64,000 nucleotides of DNA, taken from positions 496,001 through 560,000 of the forward strand of contig CAXXFD010000002.1 of assembly GCA_963662905.2 (NCBI GenBank), in the 5' to 3' direction. This DNA is from G963662905 sp963662905 (lineage in GTDB: Bacteria > Bacteroidota > Bacteroidia > Bacteroidales > WRLA01). Below are positions 35,249 to 44,603 of the stretch, piece after piece. Positions within the stretch are counted from its first letter, which is position 1. The number at the start of each line of letters is the position of its first letter. The notes beneath the pieces are model-generated. The model saw only the letters and a program-made list of their open reading frames with translations. It did not search any database and was not told the origin of the DNA. Made by a program: the position numbers and the translations under genes.

Positions 35249-37078
35249 ATGCACATGTACTTCATACGATATAAATTTTCACTTATCCAATTGGTAGTTC
35301 TTCTATCCATACTACTGGTTGCATTTCGGCTTCTTATTAATCCTTCCAATATGCTTACATGGGATGTTTTCGGCTATTACCTCTATCTCCCGGCTAAGTT
35401 TATCTATTCCGACACCGGATTATCAAATCAGGAATGGCTGCAAGAGCTCATGGCCAAATACCAGCCCAGTACTACACTTTACCAACTCGTTCATATTGAA
35501 AACGGTAATTGGGTCATAAAATACACAATGGGATTATCCATTCTTTATGCACCATTTTTCTTTTTGGCTCATTTTATAGCAGAACCTCTTGGATACGCTG
35601 CCGATGGGCTTTCCTTACCTTATCAATATAGCCTGACTCTCTGCGGCTTAGTTTATGCGATGATTGGTTTAGTTTTTCTATCAAAGATACTACGTCATTT
35701 CTTCAGCAGAAAAACATCAGCTATTGTAATGATACTTATATTTTTTGGGACGAATTATTTCCACTTGACAATATACGACGGCACATTGCTTTCACACAAT
35801 TTCCTATTCAGTTTTTATAGCATATTAATTTGGTACACAATAAAATGGCATAAAGAACCCATATTAAATTATGCTATTGTAATTGGCTTTGCACTAGGTT
35901 TCATCACATTGATCCGTCCTACTGAAGCCATTTGCATCCTCATCCCTTTATTATGGTCGCAAAAAAGGCTCAATTATTTGAACAACAAGTTATATTTGTT
36001 TAAAACATACTATTTACACATTATCGCAGCATCAGCTTGCGCTTTCATAATAATTGTACCACAACTAATTTACTGGAAATCAATAAGTGGGGAATATCTA
36101 TTTTATTCGTATAGCAATAATGCCGGAGAAGGCCTCGATTTTCTCTCTCCCCACACCCTCAACTTTCTGTTCAGCTTCAGAAAGGGATGGTTCATTTATA
36201 CGCCTATCATACTTTTTGCTTTTGCAGGCTTGATCCCACTTTATAAAAAGAAGAATAAAGCTATTTTCTATACAATAGTAATATTCATTGTGTTAGACAT
36301 ATACCTTTCATCATGCTGGACTACGTGGTGGTATGCCGGAGGAAGCTTCAGTTCTCGCTCAATGGTTCCGGCATATGCCCTGTTGGCCATACCAATGGGC
36401 TATATTACCGATAGCATCAGAAAAAGCAAAAGCCGTGTTTTTTGGCTGATCATCGCCCTATTGCTTATCGCGTTAAACCTGTTTCAATCCTGGCAATTCG
36501 AAAACTACATACTTGATAAAGAAAGAATGACCAGGGAATACTACTTTGCCATTTTTGGAAAAACCACGGTAACCGATGATGATAAAAAGAAACTTTTAGT
36601 GGATCGCTCCAGCGAAACGGCTGAAGGCTTTAACAAAGTAGCCAACAATTATGAGCAAAAGACCCTATACCGAAACAATTTTGATAATGTACCTAATGAA
36701 CAAAAAGTTTGTGTTTTAAATGATAAAAACCAGTTTTCACCAGGGGTCAACATAAAATACAGCGAGCTGACCCATCAAAATCATGCCTGGATAATTGGAA
36801 GCGCGAAAATTTTTATCCCTGAAACATATGATGAAGCCCTTCCCCTTTTTGTCGCATCATTCCATCATAAAGGGAAACCCTATAAATACCGCACATTTGA
36901 AATAAAAAAATCAGACATACGGTATAATACCTGGAACACTATTGAATTATTCTACCTCACACCAGAAGTAAGGTCAAAAGATGACAACCTTAAAATTTAT
37001 ATATGGCACAGAGGTAATAAAGAAATACTAATCGACGAAATAAACCTGTTCCTTTATAGCCCCAAACAAAAATATTAA
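35249..37078 (+). CDS. Polytopic membrane protein, possibly a GT-C type glycosyltransferase
   Basis: 609 residues with roughly ten hydrophobic helices in the first 430 residues and a soluble C-terminal domain of about 160 residues. The first extracytoplasmic loop holds an acidic residue in NMLTWDVFGYYLYLPAKFIY, similar in position to the catalytic loop of GT-C enzymes that use lipid-linked sugars (ArnT, PMT family). Other conserved-looking parts are TLIRPTEAICILIPL and WTTWWYAGGSFSSRSM, also seen in such proteins. No family name can be given with certainty. The ATG at 35249 (or 35255) follows the promoter at 35174-35203. The region from here to about 38770 is clearly more AT-rich than the flanking core genes, consistent with accessory DNA. 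Confidence 0.7.
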   Translation: MHMYFIRYKFSLIQLVVLLSILLVAFRLLINPSNMLTWDVFGYYLYLPAKFIYSDTGLSNQEWLQELMAKYQPSTTLYQLVHIENGNWVIKYTMGLSILYAPFFFLAHFIAEPLGYAADGLSLPYQYSLTLCGLVYAMIGLVFLSKILRHFFSRKTSAIVMILIFFGTNYFHLTIYDGTLLSHNFLFSFYSILIWYTIKWHKEPILNYAIVIGFALGFITLIRPTEAICILIPLLWSQKRLNYLNNKLYLFKTYYLHIIAASACAFIIIVPQLIYWKSISGEYLFYSYSNNAGEGLDFLSPHTLNFLFSFRKGWFIYTPIILFAFAGLIPLYKKKNKAIFYTIVIFIVLDIYLSSCWTTWWYAGGSFSSRSMVPAYALLAIPMGYITDSIRKSKSRVFWLIIALLLIALNLFQSWQFENYILDKERMTREYYFAIFGKTTVTDDDKKKLLVDRSSETAEGFNKVANNYEQKTLYRNNFDNVPNEQKVCVLNDKNQFSPGVNIKYSELTHQNHAWIIGSAKIFIPETYDEALPLFVASFHHKGKPYKYRTFEIKKSDIRYNTWNTIELFYLTPEVRSKDDNLKIYIWHRGNKEILIDEINLFLYSPKQKY

Positions 37079-37108
37079 ACATCAGACTCCCTTCATAAAT
37101 TAGTTTTA

Positions 37109-37408
37109 ATGAACCAAAGCATCATAAATGGATTTCTGATTTTTAGCATCATTCAGTCGCTGTTTATGGCAGGATTGTTTCTTAGCAGGAAAAAACCTTT
37201 GATGAAAGTTACAAAAAACAGAAGCTTGATGATGAACAAATGCTGGCAATAATTGAAAAACAGAAAAATTTGATGCAGGAAGAGCAAATTTCATACAAGA
37301 ATCAAAATTTCTATAACACCTTATCACCAAAATCCAGAATTCCTTTGCTGTCGCATTTCGTATATAAAAATATAATCCCTAATATCGTTGGATGCTATCC
37401 CTTTTGAA
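37109..37408 (+). pseudogene. Remnant of a membrane-bound AraC-type regulator
   Basis: The frame starting at 37109 gives FLIFSIIQSLFMAGLFLSRK, the typical first transmembrane helix of Bacteroidota AraC regulators with several membrane helices, but stops after about 45 codons. From about 37202 a second frame reads ESYKKQKLDDEQMLAIIEKQ and continues NLMQEEQI, matching the linker just before the AraC helix-turn-helix domain, then ends near 37407. The DNA-binding domain and most of the membrane part are missing. An internal deletion plus frameshift explains this. The assignment rests on pattern memory only. Confidence 0.45.
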
Positions 37409-37456
37409 ATTCCGCATAAAAATCAATACGAAATACGATTTTACACCGAATTGAAT

Positions 37457-37464
37457 TATTTTTG
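37457..37464 (+). promoter_or_regulatory. TAnnTTTG -7 element before the secreted orphan gene
   Basis: TATTTTTG, 27 bases before the ATG at 37491. Confidence 0.45.
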
Positions 37465-37490
37465 CTTGATCACGCAGTAAATCACATTAA

Positions 37491-38267
37491 ATGAAATATA
37501 CAATTTTCACATCAGTAATCATCCTTCTATCATTGGGTTTATCAGGACAAAACCTGCTTAAAAATTATGAAAATGTAGTAAATTACGAAGACAATTACGA
37601 AATTCAAAAATCCAATCTGGAGGAAATCGAAAAACATGATTTAGGCAAATTCTGGACTGACAATCCAAAAGAGAGCCGATTTGGTTTCATAGGCAAAAAC
37701 TATCAAAGGCTCCATATAAAATTCATTTCCGTGATAAGAAACACGGATAAACCCAATCAATATTTCGTTTATGGAAAAAGCATGGTTTCCAATAATATCT
37801 GCCCGTTTCAGGGAACCATTGATATTCTTGAATCGTACTCAATCCGGTCTGCTGAGTTCCCAAATATAGAGACAGGCATTTTGGTGGGGGAATATACTTT
37901 TTTCGAAAAGCATGAAATGCCCCATTCCGGTATTTTCAGAGGAAAATTTGCCACGTACTGGTATAAAAATGATGCAGGAAATTTTGAATACAACGATCTG
38001 TTCGGATCAGCTGCCGGATACAACAACAATCAGTTTGCAGGCTTATGGAGCGCTTATGGAAGCAAAAATTCCAAAGTTGCAAATTGGGGCGATAGCAGAA
38101 TCCCGCAATCCGGAGATTTAGATGTGGGCACAAGCGAATTTGGCGTAAATGAAAAATATATGTCCCATGGCTGGGAATCCTTCATAAAAAGTATGCGTGG
38201 TGGTTTTTCCGATGAAGGAGAACAAGCGGCAAAAGGAAAAGAATCGAAAAAATGGTGGAAAGATTAA
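37491..38267 (+). CDS. Secreted protein of unknown function
   Basis: 258 residues with a signal peptide (cleavage near GLSGQN). The mature part has strands and an FRGKFATYWYKNDAGNFEYN segment followed by a Gly/Asn-rich FGSAAGYNNNQFAGLW, a pattern seen in small beta-rich secreted proteins. It has no sorting domain, lipobox or catalytic motif that I can recognise. It has its own -7 element and stands alone in an AT-rich accessory region between a regulator remnant and a MITE. Confidence 0.65.
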   Translation: MKYTIFTSVIILLSLGLSGQNLLKNYENVVNYEDNYEIQKSNLEEIEKHDLGKFWTDNPKESRFGFIGKNYQRLHIKFISVIRNTDKPNQYFVYGKSMVSNNICPFQGTIDILESYSIRSAEFPNIETGILVGEYTFFEKHEMPHSGIFRGKFATYWYKNDAGNFEYNDLFGSAAGYNNNQFAGLWSAYGSKNSKVANWGDSRIPQSGDLDVGTSEFGVNEKYMSHGWESFIKSMRGGFSDEGEQAAKGKESKKWWKD

Positions 38268-38353
38268 TTCCCGTTCATACGAAATATCCCAGGCGAAACT
38301 TCAGGCAGACCTTACCTTACCAATCAAAAACATTCACCTTAATATCCGAATAA

Positions 38354-38531
38354 TAGAGGTCAGTAGATAAATACATAGTTTAACAACACTCTTTTATTAA
38401 TAGATTTCTCCTCTACCGAAGCTTCGGCAGAGAAATCTAATCCATATAATTCTCTTAATATCAGGTTATTGTAAATTAAAATCATTTTTAATAAAAGCTC
38501 ATCTTGATATGCGCTTACCTACTGACCTCTA
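38354..38531. mobile_element. MITE-like non-autonomous element (178 bp) with 8-bp target duplication
   Basis: The ends are 13-bp perfect inverted repeats (TAGAGGTCAGTAG at 38354-38366 and its complement at 38519-38531), extending to 16 of 17 matches. Directly outside both ends is the same octamer CCGAATAA (38346-38353 and 38532-38539), as expected for a target-site duplication. Inside lies a strong hairpin (38401-38439). There is no coding capacity. Confidence 0.75.
38401..38439. repeat. Hairpin inside the MITE-like element
   Basis: Outer stem TAGATTTCTC / GAGAAATCTA (10 bp) around an inner 12-base palindrome CCGAAGCTTCGG (38416-38427). The 11-base string CCTCTACCGAA occurs here and again at the right end of the element (38525-38535). 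Confidence 0.75.
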
Positions 38532-38803
38532 CCGAATAATAAAGCTGGTCCAATAAACTATTGTAACTAAGGAAAAATCATTTTACATAAAATTATTTTT
38601 CATAATACAAGCAACCCTTTTACAAAAGCTAAGTCTGATTATATGTGTAGGATATTGTTATTCTGATAATAAAGAAAATATTTTAAGCAAAAAGCTCACA
38701 ACGCAAAATCACAATTTTTTAAGACTGCGCCCATTTTTTCATTATTTTCAAGGGTATTAATATTTACAAATTGAACCACAAAGCATACTCAAAACCCCAA
38801 AAA

Positions 38804-40732
38804 ATGAAACGCATATTCACCACATTAATCCTCCTCTGTTTGCCTGCACTGCTTTATTGCCAGCAAAGTTCAACAGGCATGGAAAGGCCCGAAGGCACAA
38901 GTACTGGAATTATAAAAACCCAAAACCGTGGACAGGTAGTAATACCCAATGTCCCTTCGTATCATTGGTATCATGGTTGCGGCCCCACAGCAATGGGCAT
39001 GGTGATCGGTTATTATGATGTTATCGGCTTCAGCGACCTTATAGAAGGGGACGCATCACAACAAACTTATTTGGTCCAGCAAGCCATTGCGTCACAGCAA
39101 CATTACGCTGATTATTCAGAACCTTTGGACTATTTTCCGGATCTTTTTGCCGATAAATCGGATTTGGGTGGAGCACATGAATCCAACAGCATTGCGGATT
39201 ATATGGAAACATCGTGGAGCAGCAGAAATAACCGTTACGGATGCAGTTGGAGCGATGAAGTAGCACAAGCATTTATCGGTTATGTTGAGCAGCAAAACCA
39301 TTTGTATCATGCTGTATCACAGAATTATCTGTTTTCGACATCTACCTGGTACTACTACAAAACAGAAATCAATAACGACCGTCCGGTGGTTTTGCTTGTT
39401 GATTCTGATGGCGATGGTAAATCGGATCATTTTGTAACCGGAATTGGTTATGACCTCAGCGATGAAACTTATGGGGTTTATGACACCTGGGACAATCAGG
39501 TACACTGGTTTCCCTGGCGGCCAATGTCATCCAGCTACAGTTGGGGCATTCATTGCATGAACACACAAAAACTTTATTACCGTATAGCCTCAACGCCCTT
39601 TCCTCCTGCCGGGGGAAGCATCGATGGCGATACTTATTACCTCGCAGGGGAAACAGCCAGCCTTACAGCTATACCCCAAACACATTTTCAGTTTGTAAAC
39701 TGGAGTGAAGCAGGCAATATTATTTCAACCAACGAAACCTACAGTTTTATGGTGAGCAGCAACCGCAGCCTTACGGCAAATTTTGAATTGAAATCTTATG
39801 AAATCTCCGCCGAAGCTGTTCCTGCAAATGGCGGAACAATAAGCGGTGACACGACTTATATTTATGGAGATTCGGCAAGCCTGCTAGCCGGCGCCAAAGC
39901 CGGATATAAATTTCTTCATTGGAAAGAAAATGAGAACATCGTATCAACAGATTCAAATTACAAATTTATGGTGACGGGCAATACAAATCTCAGCGCCCAT
40001 TTTGAACTGATTAATTACAGTATTTCTATACAGATCACACCTCCAAACAGCGGACAAACAGAAGGTGGCGGAATATACCATTACGGAGATACTGCTATTT
40101 TAAAAGCCATTCCTGCAACAGCTTATAAATTTGCAAACTGGTCGGAAAACGGAAATATTTTATCTACAGAAGACGTCCTAGAACTGCAAATAAACAAAAA
40201 CAGAAGGCTCAGTGCCGCATTTGAACTGCAAACGTACACGATTACAGCAACACCATTGCCTGAATCAGGAGGCGAAATTTATGGATGCGGCTCCTACACA
40301 CATGGCGATTCGGTTTTTCTGCACGCAATCCCCAACGACGGTTTTGAATTCGTTAATTGGACATGGCAGGATTCAATCATTTCAGAAAATCCAAATTACA
40401 GCTTCCAGGCAGTGGAAGACAGAAATATCGTAGCCAATTATCAGCTTATGACCAGGATTGGTGAAGAAGCACCGTATCCTGATATATCCATTTTTCCAAA
40501 CCCTGCTCACAATACAATAAAAATAGAAATACCTGAGCACATACTTGAAGCTGCTAATCCTGTTTGCATCTACCTTTTGGATATCAGGGGCAACAGAATT
40601 GAGACAATATCTGATGGTTTGCACAAAAATAATATCCGCTTTAACATCGATAATCAGCCGACTGGCGTTTACCTGGTGCAATTCGTCAGAAACAACGAGA
40701 ACATTGGTTTGATAAAACTCCTCATACTATAA
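38804..40732 (+). CDS. Secreted C39-like cysteine peptidase with four bacterial repeat modules and T9SS sorting domain
   Basis: 642 residues. A signal peptide (ending LLYCQQ) precedes a papain-like C39 domain: catalytic Cys in YHWYHGCGPTAMGM (about residue 60), His in KSDHFVTGIGYD (about 205) and Asp/Asn in GVYDTWDNQVHW. Residues about 270-555 consist of four tandem modules of some 70 residues with the pattern P..GG.I.G...Y..GD.A.L.A.P...Y.F..W.E....S...........L.A.FEL, the Flg_new/InlB-type bacterial repeat. The last 80 residues are a type IX sorting domain (DISIFPNPAHNTIKIE ... TGVYLVQFVRNNENIG). The protein is thus a surface or secreted peptidase. I use the ATG at 38804; the frame opens at a TTG at 38771. 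Confidence 0.85.
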   Translation: MKRIFTTLILLCLPALLYCQQSSTGMERPEGTSTGIIKTQNRGQVVIPNVPSYHWYHGCGPTAMGMVIGYYDVIGFSDLIEGDASQQTYLVQQAIASQQHYADYSEPLDYFPDLFADKSDLGGAHESNSIADYMETSWSSRNNRYGCSWSDEVAQAFIGYVEQQNHLYHAVSQNYLFSTSTWYYYKTEINNDRPVVLLVDSDGDGKSDHFVTGIGYDLSDETYGVYDTWDNQVHWFPWRPMSSSYSWGIHCMNTQKLYYRIASTPFPPAGGSIDGDTYYLAGETASLTAIPQTHFQFVNWSEAGNIISTNETYSFMVSSNRSLTANFELKSYEISAEAVPANGGTISGDTTYIYGDSASLLAGAKAGYKFLHWKENENIVSTDSNYKFMVTGNTNLSAHFELINYSISIQITPPNSGQTEGGGIYHYGDTAILKAIPATAYKFANWSENGNILSTEDVLELQINKNRRLSAAFELQTYTITATPLPESGGEIYGCGSYTHGDSVFLHAIPNDGFEFVNWTWQDSIISENPNYSFQAVEDRNIVANYQLMTRIGEEAPYPDISIFPNPAHNTIKIEIPEHILEAANPVCIYLLDIRGNRIETISDGLHKNNIRFNIDNQPTGVYLVQFVRNNENIGLIKLLIL

Positions 40733-40875
40733 AAATTCCTACAATAAAAAATCTAACATAAAAACAAAAGACAATAATTAAAACATTTGACCTTTCTATA
40801 TATTATAAAAAATCCATGAATTTAATTTTCCCATAAACCAAAAAAATTCTTAATTTTACTGCAAATTCCAGATTT

Positions 40876-41649
40876 ATGACTGATTCCAGGATTAAAACAG
40901 TAATAGTTGACGACGATAAAAGTATTTTGATCACCCTCAGACATCTGCTTGAGAGCAGGCATAGCGAGATGGTCGAAATAATTGGAACCGCCAATTCCGT
41001 CAAAAGCGGTGTAGAACTGATTCAGGAACATAAGCCTGAGCTTGCCTTCCTCGATATTAATCTGCCCGACGGAGAAAGTTTTGATATTCTGGATGAATTG
41101 CAGGATCACAATCTCAATCTGGATGTCATCTTCATCACCGCGCATGATCAGTATGCACTCAAAGCCTTTGATTTTGCAGCACTGGACTACATCATGAAAC
41201 CTTTTGACCCGGAAGATATTGCCAATGCACTGGAGCGCGTAAGGAAACTAAATAAAGTAAGGGCATTGCCCGAAAAAGTAGATGTGTACCGCAAAGCGCA
41301 GCAAAAATCTTTCAACCGAATCATAATCCCTTCTTCGGACGGCCTCACCATCACAGATATTGACAAAATTATCCGTTTGGAAGCCAGCGACACCTACACT
41401 TTTTTCTATATGAAGGATGGAAGCAAAATTTTGGCATCAAAATCCCTGAGCAATTTTGAACGCATTTTGGAAGACCTTCATTTTCAAAGGATTCACAGCA
41501 AACACCTTATCAATATGAAATACATTCAGAAATACAATAAAGGTAAAGGTGGTTCTGTTATTATGCTCGATGGATCGGAAGTGGAAGTCAGTGTGCGCAA
41601 AAAAACTGATTTTATGAATGCGCTGAAAGAGTACGCCAGATCCGTATAA
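40876..41649 (+). CDS. LytTR-family response regulator
   Basis: 257 residues. The receiver domain (about 5-125) has the acidic pair in TVIVDDDKS, the phospho-acceptor Asp60 in LAFLDINLPDGE, Thr in IFITAHDQYAL, and Lys in YIMKPFDPED. The C-terminal LytTR DNA-binding domain (about 150-257) shows IIRLEASDTYTFFYMKDG, FQRIHSKHLINMKYI and the closing GSEVEVSVRKK. Such regulators are usually paired with a LytS/His-kinase-type sensor, but none is adjacent, so it is an orphan in this window. It precedes the NAD(P)HX repair gene, which has its own promoter. Confidence 0.93.
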   Translation: MTDSRIKTVIVDDDKSILITLRHLLESRHSEMVEIIGTANSVKSGVELIQEHKPELAFLDINLPDGESFDILDELQDHNLNLDVIFITAHDQYALKAFDFAALDYIMKPFDPEDIANALERVRKLNKVRALPEKVDVYRKAQQKSFNRIIIPSSDGLTITDIDKIIRLEASDTYTFFYMKDGSKILASKSLSNFERILEDLHFQRIHSKHLINMKYIQKYNKGKGGSVIMLDGSEVEVSVRKKTDFMNALKEYARSV

Positions 41650-41687
41650 GATCTGCGGATAACGTTCATATACTGCCCGATTTTCGG

Positions 41688-41695
41688 TATCTTTG
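41688..41695 (+). promoter_or_regulatory. TAnnTTTG -7 element of the NAD(P)HX repair gene
   Basis: TATCTTTG, 26 bases before the ATG at 41722. Confidence 0.5.
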
Positions 41696-41721
41696 TTTAA
41701 ACTTTCAAATTCATTTGTCCG

Positions 41722-43284
41722 ATGAAAATCCTAGCTGCCGAAAAAATCCGGGAAGCGGATGCTTTTACCATCAAGCATGAACCCATTGCTCCAATTGACC
41801 TTATGGAACGTGCTGCTACCTCTTGTTTTAATGAAATCAAAAAAATTGTTCCTCAAAAAAACAAAACAATCCATATTGTTGCCGGGCCAGGAAACAATGG
41901 CGGCGACGGAATGGTCATTGCACGGCTTTTGGCAAAAGAAGGGTATCCTGTAAAAACACATATTATTTGGTACACCGAAAAAGCTTCAGAAAGTTTCGGA
42001 ACAAACCTTCAACGACTACAGGAACTTACTCCAAATCAAATATTTCAGTACTATAAAGAGGAAATATTATTGCCGGAAATCAAAAAAGATGAAATTGTAA
42101 TCGACGCCCTTTTTGGCAATGGATTAAGCCGACCGGCTACAGGAATCTCAGCCGAATGCATTAAAACCATCAACGAAAGCCATGCAGCCATCATCGCTAT
42201 TGATGTTCCTTCGGGTATGTATATCGACAAAAGCAGTAAAGAAAATCAAGGCAATATCATCAAAGCGGATTATACCCTCACATTTGCGCCACCCAAACTG
42301 GGCTTTTTTATGCCCGAAAATGACATTTTTATTGGCAGATGGAAAATGCTGGATATTGGTCTTATACCGAAATTTATCGAAAACACTGAGAGCAGGAACC
42401 ATTATCTGAGTTTGCCGGAAGCTGCTCAGCTATTGCGCGAACGCAGGAAATTCAGTCATAAAGGTACGTTTGGCCACAGTTTGATTCTTGCAGGCAGCAA
42501 AGGGAAAACCGGGGCGGCTGTGCTTGCAGCCCGCGCGGCACTCCGATCCGGAGCAGGGCTTGTGAGCCTGCACATTCCGTCGGAAAGCTTAAACATCGTA
42601 CAAACAAGCATTCCGGAAGCCATGGTCAGCATTGACGAAGCGCCGGATATGATTAGCCGTTTGCCTGATATATCAAAATATTCCGCTATTGCGATTGGCC
42701 CCGGGATCGGCACAGAAAAGCCAACTGCCGAAGTTATCAAAAGGCTTATTCAGGAGAGCCGCATCCCCATTATTTTTGATGCCGATGCCATCAATATCCT
42801 CGCCGAAAACCCGACCTGGCTCAAGTTTCTGCCCGCAAATTCCATTTTCAGCCCGCATCCTGGAGAATTTAAAAGGCTGGTCGGTAATTATGACAATGAT
42901 TTTGAACGGCTTGAAATGCAAAAATCTTTCTGCATCAGCAACCGTTGCTGGATGATCTTAAAAGGGGCGCACAGTAGTATTTGCAGTCCATCGGGGCAAA
43001 TATGGTTTAATGATACCGGTAATCCGGGCATGGCCACCGGCGGCAGTGGCGATGTGCTTACAGGAATACTTGCCGGACTTTTTGCTCAGGGCTACAATGC
43101 AATGGAAGCCAGCTTGCTGGGCACTTGCATCCATGGTTTGGCCGGTGATCTGGCTTTGGAAAATGAATCAGAAGAAAGCCTGATTGCCGGAGATATTGTC
43201 GAAAATCTTGGAAAGGCATTTGCAGAGCTCAGGGCAATCCGGTTTAATCAAAAGGAGAACGCGGAAAAAGGCGGTAGGTTTTAA
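41722..43284 (+). CDS. nnrDE: Bifunctional NAD(P)H-hydrate epimerase / ADP-dependent dehydratase
   Basis: 520 residues, the usual two-domain metabolite-repair enzyme. The N-terminal YjeF_N epimerase (about 1-215) carries VAGPGNNGGDGMVIARLL and IDVPSGM; the C-terminal ribokinase-like dehydratase (about 225-500) carries the KGTFGHSLILAGSKGKTGAA segment, AIGPGIG, and NPGMATGGSGDVLTGILAGL with the catalytic Asp. It restores damaged hydrated NADH and NADPH. Its 3' end overlaps the convergent WG-repeat gene by 41 bases. Confidence 0.95.
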   Translation: MKILAAEKIREADAFTIKHEPIAPIDLMERAATSCFNEIKKIVPQKNKTIHIVAGPGNNGGDGMVIARLLAKEGYPVKTHIIWYTEKASESFGTNLQRLQELTPNQIFQYYKEEILLPEIKKDEIVIDALFGNGLSRPATGISAECIKTINESHAAIIAIDVPSGMYIDKSSKENQGNIIKADYTLTFAPPKLGFFMPENDIFIGRWKMLDIGLIPKFIENTESRNHYLSLPEAAQLLRERRKFSHKGTFGHSLILAGSKGKTGAAVLAARAALRSGAGLVSLHIPSESLNIVQTSIPEAMVSIDEAPDMISRLPDISKYSAIAIGPGIGTEKPTAEVIKRLIQESRIPIIFDADAINILAENPTWLKFLPANSIFSPHPGEFKRLVGNYDNDFERLEMQKSFCISNRCWMILKGAHSSICSPSGQIWFNDTGNPGMATGGSGDVLTGILAGLFAQGYNAMEASLLGTCIHGLAGDLALENESEESLIAGDIVENLGKAFAELRAIRFNQKENAEKGGRF

Positions 43285-44350
43285 GAATTCCTGCTTCGAT
43301 CCATTCATCCGGGAAATCCGGATCGGGCGCAAGCACAATAAGCGACAATTCATAATATGCCGGCGTAAAAGTATGCGTATGCAAAAGGTCGGATTGCCGG
43401 GTACTTTCCTGATGCCTGCCGCCCATACCTTTCACAAAAAATCCCAGGCGCATATCCGGATCTTCGGGCATCAAACGTATGTAGTATTTTTTGCCCGGAA
43501 GCGGAGATATTTTTACCGCATAACGGATTTTGCGCCCCTGATAATCCACAGAATCCCGGAAACGCATAAAAGGCTTTTTTTCAACACCTTCCGCACAAAG
43601 ATCGATATCGATTTTATCCCCATCCAATCCCACAAAAAGACCATAGGCACATGCCATTGTATCGGCATCCCATTTTGTTGAAAAATACTCAAAATCTTCG
43701 TTCCAAAGCAGACGGAATGCGGTATCTACGACACTCCAGAACGCATCGCGATACACATATGCAAAGCCTCCATTCATCACCGGGCCGGCATATTCGTAGG
43801 AACGGCTTTTCTTTTTTCCGTCCTGACCAATGAAAAAATAAACATCATCCTGCTTCACACGGGCAAGCCGATAGTGAAAATCATCGACCTTATCGTATTG
43901 ACAATCAACTCTCAAAACATTTAAAGTATCGATAAAGCCATAATAACCATCGCGGGAAACCGCGGCCATGCCTTCTGAAAAATCCCGACAGAGTTCAAAT
44001 CCCGGCAAAAAACGTTCACGACCGGTTTTATCGATAAAAATCCACAGGCTATCGCGAAAAACACGTGCAAAACCATTGCGAAAAGAATAGGCATCTTTAT
44101 AGCGCGGCGGAAAAACCATTTGACCCTGAAGATCAATAAAAGTCTTCAGCCCGTTTTTCGTCACCAGGGCAAAACCTTCCGAAAAAGCGGAGGCAAATTC
44201 AAATTGCGGATCAATAATGGTTTTTTGGTTTTCATCTACATAAGCCCATTTACCATCCACGCGGACCGGATATAAATTTTGAGCCGGAAGCGATGCAAGA
44301 AGGGCAAAAAATGCCGAAACATTCAAAAACAGCTGAGAAATTCTATTCAT
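43244..44350 (-). CDS. Secreted WG-repeat protein
   Basis: 368 residues with a signal peptide (cleavage near SLPAQ). About five WG-type repeats follow, with the pattern KWAYVDENQKTIIDPQFEFA, FSEGFALV..G..TFID, FRNGFARVFRDSLWIFIDKTG and FSEGMAAVSRDGYYGFID, up to about residue 220. A C-terminal beta-rich part of about 140 residues (SVDYQGRKIRYAVKISPLPG...) is not recognised and may be a beta-sandwich. WG repeats are thought to mediate binding; no enzymatic site is visible. The gene is convergent with nnrDE and overlaps its 3' end. Confidence 0.85.
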   Translation of the reverse strand: MNRISQLFLNVSAFFALLASLPAQNLYPVRVDGKWAYVDENQKTIIDPQFEFASAFSEGFALVTKNGLKTFIDLQGQMVFPPRYKDAYSFRNGFARVFRDSLWIFIDKTGRERFLPGFELCRDFSEGMAAVSRDGYYGFIDTLNVLRVDCQYDKVDDFHYRLARVKQDDVYFFIGQDGKKKSRSYEYAGPVMNGGFAYVYRDAFWSVVDTAFRLLWNEDFEYFSTKWDADTMACAYGLFVGLDGDKIDIDLCAEGVEKKPFMRFRDSVDYQGRKIRYAVKISPLPGKKYYIRLMPEDPDMRLGFFVKGMGGRHQESTRQSDLLHTHTFTPAYYELSLIVLAPDPDFPDEWIEAGILKTYRLFPRSPFD

Positions 44351-44558
44351 TTTTCATCATAAAAATCCAATTGCAAAGTAACAGTTTTTTGATGGATTTC
44401 CTTTTTCCGGCAACGTAAGAGAGCAAAATAATGCCACAAAATTCTTTCTGATGACAAACAGACCCGCTCTAAGCACTTGCAAGACTGCAAACTAAACCAT
44501 TATTAATTTGGTTTAAAAAATTATACTCATTTCAGGGCCCGTAATTTCACCGTTTTCG

Positions 44559-44566
44559 TAAATTTG
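44559..44566 (+). promoter_or_regulatory. TAnnTTTG -7 element of the kinase/AAA+/FHA/PP2C operon
   Basis: TAAATTTG, 38 bases before the first gene (44604). Gaps between the next five genes are 47, 18, 64 and -17 bases, so this is the only promoter visible for 44604-56565. Confidence 0.55.
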
Positions 44567-44603
44567 TTGCTAATCATATCTGGACAAGCAAAGCAAATTA
44601 TAA

